From positions 1 through 32,972 of the forward strand of contig JASJDS010000033.1 of assembly GCA_030065055.1 (NCBI GenBank): a stretch of 32,972 bases of DNA. Direction: 5' to 3'. This DNA is from Calothrix sp. MO_192.B10. GTDB lineage: Bacteria > Cyanobacteriota > Cyanobacteriia > Cyanobacteriales > Nostocaceae. Numbering within the stretch: position 1 is the stretch's first letter; every line of letters starts with the position of its first letter. Of the stretch, positions 6,762 to 15,830 are shown one piece after another. The translations under genes were made by a program, and so were the position numbers. The notes under the pieces were generated by a model. The model was not told where the DNA came from. It saw only the letters and a list, made by a program, of their open reading frames with translations, and searched no databases.

Positions 6762-7676
6762 ATGACAGAAATTATGGCTAACAACACATCACAATCTAAT
6801 CCCTCTATCCATAACACTTTCAAACTAGGGGGAGATTTAAACATCAATCGTCTTGGTTACGGTGCGATGAGACTCACAGGACAACCAGGAAATTTTGGTG
6901 CTTATCCCCAATGGGAAGCAGGAGAACAGCTTTTACGTCGTGCAGTGGAACTTGGAGTTAACTTTATTGATACCGCAGAAGCTTATGGTCCAGGTTTCAA
7001 TGAAGAAATTATAGCTTCAGCCTTGTATCCTTATGCCGATGGCGTAGTAATTGCTACTAAAGGAGGCATCAATAAACTCTCTCCTGATAATATTCAAGCA
7101 GATGGAAGCCCTGAGAGTCTCAGACGCAGTGTAGAAGCTAGTTTAAAGCGGCTGAAACTAGAGCAAGTAGATTTGTATCAATTGCATCGTCCAGACCCGA
7201 AAGTGCCTTTTGCAGAATCAATAGAAACCCTAGCACAACTAAAAAAAGAAGGAAAAATTCGTCACATCGGATTATCTAACGTCAGTATAGAACAAATAGA
7301 AATAGCAAGAAATATTGTCGAAATAGCTTCAGTGCAAAATCGCTTTAGTATTACCCAACGGCAAAACGAAGATATATTGAATTACTGTACCGAACATGAA
7401 ATAGCCTTTATCCCCTACGGTTCTCTAGATGCACATCCTCTGAAACGTGGCGCACCCCTTGCCAATGCAGAAGGCATGATTGCAGATATAGCCCAGAGTC
7501 ATGGTGTGAAACCAAATCAAATAGCTTTAGCTTGGCTGTTGCATCGTGCGCCCAATATTATCTTAATTCCGGGAACGACCACTATCAAACACATGGAAGA
7601 AAATATTGCTGCCACTAATATTCAATTAACAGAAGATGAACTGAAGGCACTAAGCCCCACATATATTACCAATTGA
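6762..7676 (+). CDS. Aldo/keto reductase, complete (AKR 1)
   Basis: NADPH-dependent (alpha/beta)8-barrel oxidoreductase, 304 aa (300 if ATG 6774 is used). The catalytic tetrad is visible: Asp and Tyr in FIDTAEAYG, Lys in VVIATKGG, His in LYQLHRPDP. Cofactor-site features near the end (LAWLLHRAPNIILIPGTT, then the HMEENIAATNIQLT segment) are intact, so it is full length. ATG 6762 touches an AGGAA sequence, and ATG 6774 is 12 bases from it; the choice is open. It lies 64 bases after SDR 2 and has no operator of its own, so it is probably the last gene of the TetR-linked transcript. The substrate is unknown; the group handles aldehydes, quinones and similar electrophiles. Confidence 0.9.
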   Translation: MTEIMANNTSQSNPSIHNTFKLGGDLNINRLGYGAMRLTGQPGNFGAYPQWEAGEQLLRRAVELGVNFIDTAEAYGPGFNEEIIASALYPYADGVVIATKGGINKLSPDNIQADGSPESLRRSVEASLKRLKLEQVDLYQLHRPDPKVPFAESIETLAQLKKEGKIRHIGLSNVSIEQIEIARNIVEIASVQNRFSITQRQNEDILNYCTEHEIAFIPYGSLDAHPLKRGAPLANAEGMIADIAQSHGVKPNQIALAWLLHRAPNIILIPGTTTIKHMEENIAATNIQLTEDELKALSPTYITN

Positions 7677-7833
7677 ATCAGGCAGGAGGTAAGCCACTGC
7701 GTTGCGCGGGTTCCCCGCGTTGTAGCAAGTGGTGCAACCCGAAGGGCAGGGGCAATTTTGCCCACAACCAAGGATGAAATTACCTCTTCCCGACTCCCGA
7801 CTCCCGATTCCCCACTCCCCATTTACAAATTGG
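7677..7833. repeat. Spacer with palindromes and short tandem repeats
   Basis: No gene. It contains a GCGGGTTCCCCGCG-type palindrome (about 7707-7720), GGGGCAATTTTGCCC-like dyads (7749-7763), and a CCCGACTCCCGACTCCCGATT short tandem repeat (about 7795-7820) of the kind scattered through Nostoc-type genomes. No terminator with a T run is seen. Confidence 0.5.
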
Positions 7834-7860
7834 TTGACATACAAAACGGTATGTATAATG
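7834..7860 (+). promoter_or_regulatory. Promoter/operator copy 1 (different TetR-type palindrome)
   Basis: TTGACA (7834-7839) and TATAAT (7854-7859) flank an inverted repeat ACATAC (7837-7842) / GTATGT (7849-7854). The 14-base spacer is short for a standard sigma-70 promoter, so one of the boxes may be fortuitous. It aligns over 27 bases with copy 2 at 7922. Confidence 0.55.
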
Positions 7861-7921
7861 ATTGTTTTGAAGCCAGGACTATTGAGAATTTTAGGTGTAG
7901 CAGCTTAGTTTTTTTTATGCA

Positions 7922-7948
7922 TTGACATACCAACTGGTATGCATAAAA
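7922..7948 (+). promoter_or_regulatory. Promoter/operator copy 2
   Basis: TTGACATAC then CATACC (7926-7931) / GGTATG (7936-7941) with a 4-base centre, a better palindrome than copy 1. The two copies are 88 bases apart and share TTGACATAC-4 bases-GGTATG. This is typical of paired operators for a TetR-type repressor of an efflux operon. The gene that follows is only a remnant, and no matching repressor is next to it. Confidence 0.55.
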
Positions 7949-7994
7949 TTTTCAAATCGTAACAAATGACCATTAACCATTACCCAAAAAAGTC

Positions 7995-8170
7995 ATGAAC
8001 GAGTTACAGCCACCAGATACAGAATTAAAAGCGAGTCTAGAGCAAAATTTTGAGCAAGATGTTGACGTTTCTGTAACAGAAGCAAAGCAGCCTAACTCTG
8101 AGAAAAATAGTCAACAATCCTGGTTAGGGTTATTATTATTCATTTCTGTTGCTATCATCGGAGAATCAAA

Positions 8171-8189
<19 letters not shown>
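7995..8189 (+). pseudogene. N-terminal remnant of a membrane protein, perhaps an efflux adaptor (HlyD-like)
   Basis: The first ~55 residues are an acidic, polar leader (MNELQPPDTELKASLEQNFE ... EKNSQQS) followed by the start of a membrane segment, [14 protein letters not shown]. This layout is that of cyanobacterial RND/ABC efflux adaptors, which have a cytoplasmic leader, one helix and then a periplasmic part. After AIIG the frame runs into the ribosome binding region and start of the next gene (ESKWKHVS), so the body is missing. The paired operators upstream fit a regulated efflux operon. Assignment to HlyD is by layout only. Confidence 0.45.
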
Positions 8190-8938
<749 letters not shown>

Positions 8939-8951
8939 ACGACAGGCTTGC

Positions 8952-8987
8952 ACCCTTCGGGTATCTCCTTCGGAGACGCTCCGCGAA
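8952..8987. repeat. 36-bp dispersed repeat, copy 1
   Basis: The exact reverse complement of 32801-32836. It contains small dyads (TCTCC-TTC-GGAGA) and belongs to the palindromic spacer repeats of Nostoc-type genomes. Here it lies between tnpB and the element's right-end hairpin. Confidence 0.75.
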
Positions 8988-8997
8988 CGGCAGTCGC

Positions 8998-10203
8998 TCA
9001 TGGGGGAGACCCCCAAGACCGCGCTGCCTCACCAATCGCCCAAGAGGGCAAATCTCCCCAAGCGTAAGTTCCTGTATGCCCTACAGTACTTAACCCACGT
9101 TTTAAAATGTTAATACTGGCATTAATATCTCTATCTTCTGCATATTTACAATCAGGGCAAACATGAGTTCTGGTAGATAGAGATTTTTTCACTTTCTTGC
9201 CACAGTTAGAACAATTTTGGCTTGTATTATGGGGAGGCACAGCAATTGTTATTTTCCCATATTTAAACCCAAAATATTCTAACCAATTACGGAAAGTAGT
9301 CCAACCAGCATCACTTATACTCTTAGCCAAATGCCGATTTTTTACCATGCCTTTCACATTTAAGTCTTCATAAACAATCACATCATTAGAGTGAATTACG
9401 CAGTATGCCAATCTCTTGCAATACTCTTTACGTTGCCGACTTACCCTTAAATGCTTACGAGCATATCGATTTTTGGCTTTATAGTAATTGTTGGATTGTG
9501 GTTTTTTTGCTTTTTTCTTTTCTTGACTGAACTTCTTAGACTTTTTGCGATTAGCTCTACTTAACTGCCTTTCAGCTTTGCGGTAAAACTGAGGAGAAGG
9601 TTCAACATTACCATGACTATCAGCAATAAAATACTTAAGTCCCAAATCAATTCCCGTTACTTGTTTAGTAGCTTCAGTTTCAATTTTAATCTTGACATCT
9701 ATTGCAAATTGGGCATAATACCCATCTGCACGACGTAAAAAACGAACTCGTTTTATCTGCTTTAAGTCATAGTAATTTAAGTTATAGGTTCCCTTTAACT
9801 TTAAAGTCCCTATACCTTTTTTGTCGGTAATTGTTAACCTTTTCCTGGTTGATGAAAGCTTCCATCCTGAACTTTTATATTCAACAGAACGGCAATTTTT
9901 CTTAAATTTAGGAAACCCTTTTTTACCCTTAACTTTCTTTTTGCAGTTATCGTAAAATCTACTAATTGCACTCCAAGCGCGTTCAGCAGCAGATTGTCTA
10001 GCCATGCTATTAAGTTCATTAGCGAAAGAAAATCCAGCCGCCAATACACGACAATATTTATTAAGGTCATATTTATCTACGCCTTTGTTGTTCATCCAAA
10101 AATGCAAGCATTTATTTTGAATGAATTGGCTAGTACGAATAGCGTCATCTATAGCGCGATACTGTTTGTCTTTTGCTTTGATTTTGAACTCGTAAATTAT
10201 CAT
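8998..10203 (-). CDS. tnpB: TnpB RNA-guided nuclease
   Basis: Complete 401-aa TnpB of the IS1341/IS605 type, an RNA-guided DNA nuclease related to the ancestor of Cas12. The RuvC-like catalytic residues are intact: Asp186 (TGIDLGLKYF), Glu279 (VIVYEDLNVKGM) and Asp359 (EDRDINASINIL). The zinc ribbon has Cys331, Cys334, Cys349 and Cys352. The N-terminal wedge domain (MIIYEFKIKAKDKQYRAIDD) and the lysine-rich RNA-binding middle (about 210-260) are present. It ends AIGEAARSWGSPP, typical of cyanobacterial members, in sequence that would also encode the guide-RNA scaffold. Nothing in the reading frame suggests decay, in contrast to its neighbours. Confidence 0.95.
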   Translation of the reverse strand: MIIYEFKIKAKDKQYRAIDDAIRTSQFIQNKCLHFWMNNKGVDKYDLNKYCRVLAAGFSFANELNSMARQSAAERAWSAISRFYDNCKKKVKGKKGFPKFKKNCRSVEYKSSGWKLSSTRKRLTITDKKGIGTLKLKGTYNLNYYDLKQIKRVRFLRRADGYYAQFAIDVKIKIETEATKQVTGIDLGLKYFIADSHGNVEPSPQFYRKAERQLSRANRKKSKKFSQEKKKAKKPQSNNYYKAKNRYARKHLRVSRQRKEYCKRLAYCVIHSNDVIVYEDLNVKGMVKNRHLAKSISDAGWTTFRNWLEYFGFKYGKITIAVPPHNTSQNCSNCGKKVKKSLSTRTHVCPDCKYAEDRDINASINILKRGLSTVGHTGTYAWGDLPSWAIGEAARSWGSPP

Positions 10204-10330
10204 GGTATCGACCTATCCACTAGATTTTTATGCTAGTATATCAAAGATAAATTTGACCAATTTATTTACATAAATTTACAGATGGCTTTAGTCAGCATCA
10301 GGGCTATTAAAATAGTCGTTGGTGCTACAT

Positions 10331-10382
10331 CTCCCACTTAAAAGAAGTGTGTAGGTTCGATCCTCACCTACACACTTGGGAG
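10331..10382. repeat. Strong hairpin with tRNA T-loop-like centre
   Basis: An 11-bp perfect stem, AAGTGTGTAGG (10345-10355) / CCTACACACTT (10367-10377), with loop TTCGATCCTCA, enclosed by CTCCC (10331-10335) / GGGAG (10378-10382). It lies upstream of tnpB and could be the left end of the element. The GGTTCGATCC string looks like a tRNA T-arm, but no D-arm, anticodon arm or 5' acceptor strand is present. Confidence 0.6.
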
Positions 10383-10429
10383 TTTTGCGCCTATCGACTT
10401 ATTTGGATAAGTAAATTAAAGTAAAAACC

Positions 10430-10855
10430 ATGACAGACGAAAGAAAATTACAAGTCAGTTTAGCCATCATCCGCATTTCCACAGCAATATTTTTTCTCGT
10501 TTGGTCATTACGGAAGCTGATACAACCAGAATCAACGCAAAAGATATTTTCTAGTTTTTACTTTATGCAAATCTCACCAGAAATTTCCTATGTTGTGGGT
10601 GCGATTCAAACTCTAATTATTCTCATGTTTCTGGTGGGTTTATTCAAAACTTGGACTTATGGTGCATTGCTGGGAATGCACATTGTATCCGTGCTTTCAA
10701 CATATCAAAAACTACTAAATCCCTACGAAAGTCCCAACACCTTATTTTGGGCTGCGGTTCCCGCATTGGGTGGATTAATTGCCTTATTTTTACTACGCGA
10801 TCGCGACCAATGGCTAACCCTAAAGCTGGGTCAAGCAAGTAGAACACCCTCTTAG
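10430..10855 (+). CDS. DoxX-like integral membrane protein
   Basis: 141 aa with about four membrane segments: LAIIRISTAIFFLVWSL, SYVVGAIQTLIILMFLVGLF, YGALLGMHIVSVLSTY and LFWAAVPALGGLIALFLL. The first helix followed by RKLIQPESTQKIF and the overall spacing fit small DoxX/DoxD-like proteins, whose bacterial members are linked to quinone or redox homeostasis. ATG 10430 is preceded by a weak ribosome binding site. It is isolated from other intact genes, between the TnpB element and a transposase remnant; it may once have been part of the oxidoreductase group upstream. Function is inferred only from the fold. Confidence 0.6.
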   Translation: MTDERKLQVSLAIIRISTAIFFLVWSLRKLIQPESTQKIFSSFYFMQISPEISYVVGAIQTLIILMFLVGLFKTWTYGALLGMHIVSVLSTYQKLLNPYESPNTLFWAAVPALGGLIALFLLRDRDQWLTLKLGQASRTPS

Positions 10856-10922
10856 GTACTAAAGTCTAGCAAACAATCACCACTCACCCTGACCTATTTA
10901 CCATGAGCCCATTGGTCACAAG

Positions 10923-11310
10923 TTAAGCCTGTATCGCAGTTGTCAAGGGGATTTTAGAAGATGGTTGAAAGAAAAATTGGTCAGAGCCGAGCTGTTTGTC
11001 AGGGAATGGTGCAACAATTAACTTAACGTTAGGTTTTCGTTGTCGTTTAACAATACCTAAGTCTTTATTTTCAGGAGCAGCAAAATATTTAACTGGGTCA
11101 GAAACTAGACCTTTCTGATGTGCAACATAAAAATGATAAAGACCACGATAAATCATCTCCAAAGAAATGCGATCGCGCCTGTAAAGAGAGTTCATCCGCT
11201 ACGGCATCACCTAAATCTACCAATACGGCATAAAATAACCAAGTTCCCCAAATCTGTAGTTGAATACCGTTAATAGAACCCGTCCATAAATATCTGGCTC
11301 ATGCTTCCCT
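10923..11310 (-). pseudogene. C-terminal remnant of an IS4-type transposase
   Basis: The open frame from 11195 to 10923 encodes SLEMIYRGLYHFYVAHQKGL ... APENKDLGIVKRQRKPN. Upstream, in another frame, RYLWTGSINGIQLQIWGTWL and FYAVLVDLGDAVADELSL can be read (about 11305-11170) and continue naturally into it, so there is a frameshift near 11175. A stop precedes the upstream part. This pattern resembles the C-terminal third of cyanobacterial IS4-like transposases. The N-terminal two thirds and the left end are gone. It cannot be active. Confidence 0.65.
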
Positions 11311-11395
11311 CAAATGTCACTCAAATCCCTGTCTCCAATTGAGTTTCATATGATTTGCAGTTGATGCAAATATTACCTTTTTCGAGGTTTTTAAT

Positions 11396-11456
11396 AATGA
11401 TAATCGCCCTAATGGGAGGAGAGGCGAGCGACGCTCGCCTCTCTATGATTATCATT
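11396..11456. repeat. Nested palindrome with Fur-box-like outer arms
   Basis: Outer arms AATGATAATC (11396-11405) / GATTATCATT (11447-11456) enclose a 12-bp stem GAGAGGCGAGCG (11419-11430) / CGCTCGCCTCTC (11432-11443). The outer arms contain TGATAAT and ATTATCA, the half-sites of a Fur box, but they are about 43 bases apart. A small palindromic element is the simpler reading. Confidence 0.55.
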
Positions 11457-11516
11457 TTCATTTAGACTAGTTCCCGGTGCAAAACTATTAAATTTTTCAG
11501 ATATCAAACTTCATTA

Positions 11517-11544
11517 ATAGCTGATACTTGTATGTGTCAGCTAT
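11517..11544. terminator. Hairpin, possible terminator
   Basis: ATAGCTGATAC (11517-11527), loop of 6, GTGTCAGCTAT (11534-11544), with one G-T pair, followed by ATTTTC. No intact gene ends just before it, so any terminator role is for a lost transcript. Confidence 0.3.
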
Positions 11545-11648
11545 ATTTTCATCAACAAATAAAAATCAAACATTGTGACCATTTTTTAGACATGATATTT
11601 GATGAAACTATAATAGGTATGAAGGTAAAAATCATCAAAATAACTAAG

Positions 11649-11990
11649 TTATTTATTGAGATTTTGATTGATTGAAATTTTGGTAGTCACTCGACTAATA
11701 ATAGTTAAATTATGAGCGATAATTCCCAAACCAACCCAACGAGAGAATCCTGATTCTCCCTTGTACAAGCAGCGTTGTAAACCAAAACAACGTTTTAGAA
11801 AGCTGATGCATCCCTCTACTCCGTTGTGCCAACGACGAGCTTTTTTAAAATGCTGTTCTTGGTACGTTTCCAAATGCTCAAACAAGTCTTGCACATAGTC
11901 TTTACCATTTCTGATACTGCCATTGAGGAAGCCAATGGGGTTGTTGATTTCGTGGGCAACTCCAGCAACGAGATTCCCCAAGGAAGCCAT
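11649..11990 (-). pseudogene. Chimera of a histidine-kinase fragment and a transposase C-terminus
   Basis: The first ~47 residues carry the H-box of cyanobacterial hybrid sensor kinases (MASLGNLVAGVAHEINNPIG, with the phosphoacceptor His in VAHEINNP, then DLFEHLETYQEQ). From about residue 49 the sequence changes to RRWHNGVEGCISFLKRCFGL ... RWVGLGIIAHNLTIISR, which is the C-terminal part of a DDE transposase. The kinase's sensor, the rest of its dimerisation domain and its ATPase are absent. The join at about 11846 marks an IS insertion or deletion. The start is internal to a kinase gene, and a TAG lies a few codons upstream in the same frame. Not expected to be functional. Confidence 0.75.
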
Positions 11991-12051
11991 TTTTAGGGTA
12001 GTTTTTGCCTAAGTCCCGTTAAACGAAGTTATTTGAATTGAAAGCAGCTTT

Positions 12052-12921
12052 ATGAAATTACTATCTAAATCTATAAAATGGATTCTAGCGAGTGCTTTGG
12101 TTTTTACCAGTACCTTACAATATTTTGCAGAGGTAACAGCCCAAACAAAACCACCTACAACTACTAAACCACCTACAAATACTAAACCACCCGTACAACC
12201 AATCAAAAAACCTCCTACACCTACTAAAAAAGCAGTCTCTCGACCAGTTTTTGTACCGCCAAAACCACCTGCTGGGTTAAGTACTGTATCTGGACGTAGA
12301 AGGGGAATGGGTAGCCGCAATGATTGTCCTGCGGTGGAGACTCCTCTCACTGCTTTAGTCCCTTTTCAAGAGCGCGTGGCGACTAGCAAACAAACAAATA
12401 CATCAACGTCAGTAGATGTGTGGGGACTAACCACCTCTGAACGTCCAATGTTTTGGTTTTATGTTCCCTATACCAACATGAGTGCTGAATTTGTTCTACA
12501 GGATAGCTCAGAAAACGAAATTTATAAAAATCAAAACATTGCCCTCAAAGCAAAATCTGGTGTCATTGGTATTTCTATTCCATCTACTGTAATACCATTG
12601 CAAGTAGGTAAAACATATCGGTGGTTCTTTAAAATTCGTTGTAATCAACAACAAACAACGAGTGTTCCTATCTATGTAGAAGGAGACATCCAAAGAGTAA
12701 ATTTGCATCCTAGTTTAAAGCAGCAGTTGCAAAGGGCAACAGAACCCCGAAAAAAAATAGCCATTTATGCAGCTAATGGTATTTGGTTTGATGCTTTGAC
12801 AATGCTAGGGCAACTACGCCTTGCTAATTCTAATGATGCCTCTTTAGCAGCAGATTGGCAAAGTTTACTACAGTCGATAAACTTGGATAATATTGCTGAA
12901 TTTCCTTTAGTTAATTATTAA
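12052..12921 (+). CDS. DUF928 family secreted protein
   Basis: 289 aa. An N-terminal signal peptide is visible (basic MKLLSKSIK, hydrophobic WILASALVFTSTLQYFAEV, cleavage near AQT). A low-complexity linker of Thr-Lys-Pro-Pro repeats (residues about 33-62) follows, then the DUF928 domain: GRRRGMGSRNDCP, TALVPFQ, WGLTTSERPMFWFYVPY, EFVLQDSSEN, YRWFFKIRCN and a C-terminal helical part with WFDALTMLGQLR. Length is normal. DUF928 is a cyanobacterial family of unknown function; in filamentous cyanobacteria I associate it with CHAT/TPR and haemagglutinin-like genes, as here. It is convergent with the TPR-CHAT gene, with hairpins between. The periplasm is the likely location. Confidence 0.85.
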   Translation: MKLLSKSIKWILASALVFTSTLQYFAEVTAQTKPPTTTKPPTNTKPPVQPIKKPPTPTKKAVSRPVFVPPKPPAGLSTVSGRRRGMGSRNDCPAVETPLTALVPFQERVATSKQTNTSTSVDVWGLTTSERPMFWFYVPYTNMSAEFVLQDSSENEIYKNQNIALKAKSGVIGISIPSTVIPLQVGKTYRWFFKIRCNQQQTTSVPIYVEGDIQRVNLHPSLKQQLQRATEPRKKIAIYAANGIWFDALTMLGQLRLANSNDASLAADWQSLLQSINLDNIAEFPLVNY

Positions 12922-13008
12922 CAAAATGTCAATAATGCTGGTTTTGAAGGGTGGGGTAATACTGCTCCTACTACTAATACCATTTCTTTATAAAGATGCG
13001 CCAAATTT

Positions 13009-13056
13009 AAGCCTGCGTAGGCAGGCTTTGTTCGTATAGCCCCAGGCTTTAGCCTG
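13009..13056. terminator. Two hairpins between convergent genes
   Basis: AAGCCTGC (13009-13016) / GCAGGCTT (13021-13028), followed by TG and a mixed sequence, then CAGGC-TTTA-GCCTG (about 13043-13056). They lie between the ends of DUF928 and TPR-CHAT and could act as bidirectional terminators. The sequence also belongs to a dispersed Nostoc-type repeat (AGGCTTTAGCCTGAGG). Confidence 0.45.
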
Positions 13057-13151
13057 AGGGAAATATAGCGCAGCCTCATACGCCAATTGGTATAACCAAA
13101 AATTAACTTTAGAGTGTGACATGCAGCTTTATTTAGGACTTGCAACACTCT

Positions 13152-15830
13152 CTACAGCCAATTACCAACTAGCACATAGGGTGCCCAATACATAGGACGA
13201 GTGTATGCAGAATCATTCAGCAGTTTTAATTGAGCAAGACGTAAAGCCTCTGCTGTTGTGACTTTACCAGTTATTAATTGACGATAGAATTCACTAATAA
13301 ATAAAGCAGTGGAATTATCGCCAATTTGCCATAAAGATGCTAAAGTACTCCGCGCACCTGCTCGAATCGCAACTCCTGCTAATCCTAATACAGCGCGGTT
13401 ATCTCCCGCTGCGGTTTCGCAAGCACTCAGAACAAGTAGTTCAATAGGCTCTGTTCGATTTTCCTCTCTAGTTTTGAGTAACTCATCTAATTCTTTGACA
13501 TAAATGCGTCCATTAGCTGTTAGGATGAAAGTCTCTTCAGCTTTGGAACTAAATTTACCGTGTGTTGCCAGATGAACTACTCCAAAAGGTTGGATGTTGA
13601 CTGTTTTTTCTAAGTTTTTCTTCGTAAAATCTTGCTCCAAAAGTGTAGTTTTTGTTATGCCTAATTTTTGCATTGAATCTAGTTCATCTTTGACATAGGG
13701 AAGTGGGGTAAAATTCTCGTTTTTGGGTGGTTGGGATAGCCCTCCTACAAGGGCATTTATTTCTTTTTGTAGAGGTTTGGGAGTAAATAGTTGCAATCCT
13801 GGACTGAGAGCTACAGCATACTTCTGGACTAAATATTCTTTGCCATCATACAGTGCAGCCATGGGAATATTTCTCAGGGAGCCATCTAGAATAAATACTA
13901 AAGTTTTAACCCCGCTCTTTTGCAGTTCTACTTCCACAGGTTTAATTAACCAATTGTAAAGCTTTTGGGATTGCTTTCTAAATTGTTTTCCGGTATCGGG
14001 TTGGACTATTGCTGCTTGCATTTTTGTAATTACCTCCTCTACATCCTCACAGTTATCTTTAGAAATACAGTTATTTTGAGGAGATATATGTATCAACGGT
14101 TGTTTGGGAAGTTTAACAATAACCTCTAATTTCTGGTCTAAAATAATCGGGTAGAAAATAGCTGTATCTGGATTATTCTGATCTACTATTTCGTCAATAA
14201 CCACAAATTTATCACTTAAGCAAGCTTCCCGGAAAAAATTATCTAATTCTGCCAGTTGTAATGCTTCTATGCGCTTGCGTACTTTGTCTAAATCCGGTTT
14301 TCCTTGTCCTGACTCTTGTAATAACAGTTGCACTGACTGCCGATAAATAGGTTCTACACTGTCCCGGAAATTGAACTGTACCTGTTGGTTAACTGTGACT
14401 AAATCGCTGCGGAGAGACTGGAGTGTTAAAACTGCGGCATCATAAGCAGCTATGGCTCCTGGAATATTTCCCTTTACTTTTAGCAAACGTCCCAACTGCC
14501 ACTGCCAACGGTAAGTAATATCTGAAGCATTGATTTCCTGAGCGATAAATAATGCCTGCTGAGTCAAATTCTGTGCTGATTGCCCCTGATTGTTCTGCTC
14601 GTACAATTTTCCTAAAATTCCCAATGCATAGGATTCTCCGCGCTTATTGCCTATAGCTTTGGCTTGTTTTATACTATTGGCAAGAATTTGGGCAACGTCT
14701 TTTTTGTTACTAATTTTGATGATAGTATCAGCAAAATTGATACTAGCATAAATACTAGCTTGATTACTAGGCAGAGTAGGAAGTTGGGATTTGATTGTAG
14801 GGATTAATTCTTTAGCTGCTGTGATATCTTGATTTTCAACCAACAAACTGAGAAGATTAATTTGAGCTTGAATTTTGGTGAGTGGCTCGGATGCGATTGC
14901 AGCAGCTTGCTGATAATAAGCAATTGCACCTTTGGTATTACCTAATGCCCTCACAGTGTTACCGAGACTAAATTCTGTAAGGCTAATTTCTGGAGACAGT
15001 TGCAGTCCTTTGGCGATTTCTAAGCTTAGTTGTAGTGTTTTCTGGGATTTATCTAACTCACCCAATTGTTGCCAAGCATTGCCCAGGGAACGCAAAGTAG
15101 CGGCTTTCAGGGGTGAATTTGGTTCGGTTTTTAACTGTTGCTCCCTGGACTCTAAAATCTTTAAAGCCCGACGGTAAAAGCCAGCAATTCGCCAAGCTTG
15201 TGCTTGGTTGATAAGACTGCGAGTTACTCCGGCATTGTTACCTAATTGCTTCCAGATTCCCTCTGCTTGTTGGGCAGTTTCTACGGATATATCTGCTTTT
15301 CCCAGTGCCAGTTGCAGTCCTGCCTGAATATCTAAAGTTTGCGCCAAAACTTCCAGCCATGCTGGTTTTTGAGTCTTTTTCTGCAACTGTTGCTTTTTCC
15401 CATCCCAACCAAGTAAATTTAAACTAGTGCTGATAGCTTGGGAGGCTTGTGTCCACGAGCCAAGTTGCTGATATACCAGACAGAGGTTAGTCAGGGTTGC
15501 GGCTTGTCCCAGGGTATCTCTCTGCTGCTGATAAATACGGTTAGCTTGTTGTAAAATAGTTACTGCTTCAGTCAAGTTTCCTGCTTGATACAGGGCTTCT
15601 CCTTGTTCCAGAAGTTGCTGTGGTGTTGTGGCTGAGAATTGACTGTTTTGGCTGGAAATTTTACCTACTGAATGTGTGTATGGTTGTTTAGCAAAGGTGA
15701 TGGGGGTAATAGTCAGGGCAAAAGCGAGAGTAAATAATAGTACATGGAAAACCGCAAATTTAATTACTCGCTTTACAAGCAGCAACCTTTGCAGAATTGA
15801 TTTGAACCAACCAAAATTAATTAACGCCAT
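13152..15830 (-). CDS. TPR-CHAT protein (caspase-like peptidase), membrane-anchored or secreted
   Basis: 892 aa. After a basic start, one hydrophobic segment (FAVFHVLLFTLAFALTITPI) could be a signal anchor or signal peptide. Residues ~60-480 are tetratricopeptide repeats (for example AVTILQQANRIYQQQRDTLG, AATLRSLGNAWQQLGELDKS), a protein-interaction solenoid. The C-terminal third is a CHAT domain (caspase-HetF-associated with TPRs), clan CD peptidase fold, with the catalytic pair His757 (VHLATHGKF) and Cys804 (LSACETAAGDN) present. Family members are of this size. A GGAG ribosome binding site precedes ATG 15830. It follows the haemagglutinin-like gene by 151 bases on the same strand, so the pair is probably one operon. 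CHAT proteins are known in regulated proteolysis and cell death; the target here is unknown. Confidence 0.92.
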   Translation of the reverse strand: MALINFGWFKSILQRLLLVKRVIKFAVFHVLLFTLAFALTITPITFAKQPYTHSVGKISSQNSQFSATTPQQLLEQGEALYQAGNLTEAVTILQQANRIYQQQRDTLGQAATLTNLCLVYQQLGSWTQASQAISTSLNLLGWDGKKQQLQKKTQKPAWLEVLAQTLDIQAGLQLALGKADISVETAQQAEGIWKQLGNNAGVTRSLINQAQAWRIAGFYRRALKILESREQQLKTEPNSPLKAATLRSLGNAWQQLGELDKSQKTLQLSLEIAKGLQLSPEISLTEFSLGNTVRALGNTKGAIAYYQQAAAIASEPLTKIQAQINLLSLLVENQDITAAKELIPTIKSQLPTLPSNQASIYASINFADTIIKISNKKDVAQILANSIKQAKAIGNKRGESYALGILGKLYEQNNQGQSAQNLTQQALFIAQEINASDITYRWQWQLGRLLKVKGNIPGAIAAYDAAVLTLQSLRSDLVTVNQQVQFNFRDSVEPIYRQSVQLLLQESGQGKPDLDKVRKRIEALQLAELDNFFREACLSDKFVVIDEIVDQNNPDTAIFYPIILDQKLEVIVKLPKQPLIHISPQNNCISKDNCEDVEEVITKMQAAIVQPDTGKQFRKQSQKLYNWLIKPVEVELQKSGVKTLVFILDGSLRNIPMAALYDGKEYLVQKYAVALSPGLQLFTPKPLQKEINALVGGLSQPPKNENFTPLPYVKDELDSMQKLGITKTTLLEQDFTKKNLEKTVNIQPFGVVHLATHGKFSSKAEETFILTANGRIYVKELDELLKTREENRTEPIELLVLSACETAAGDNRAVLGLAGVAIRAGARSTLASLWQIGDNSTALFISEFYRQLITGKVTTAEALRLAQLKLLNDSAYTRPMYWAPYVLVGNWL

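Larger units (their letters stand above)
11196..11648. other. Gene-poor stretch between two transposase remnants
   Basis: Beyond the decayed transposase codons (to about 11310), no convincing gene is seen. The stretch contains the nested palindrome at 11396-11456 and the hairpin at 11517-11544. Confidence 0.5.

Noticed and set aside
7622-7844. Minus-strand frames after the first aldo/keto reductase
   Set aside because: They cover the tandem-repeat spacer and translate to repeat-derived peptides.
10260-10382. Possible tRNA gene (GGTTCGATCC, GTTGGTGCTAC)
   Set aside because: No matching 5' acceptor strand, no 5-bp anticodon stem with a T at position 33, and the T-arm is explained by a simple long hairpin.
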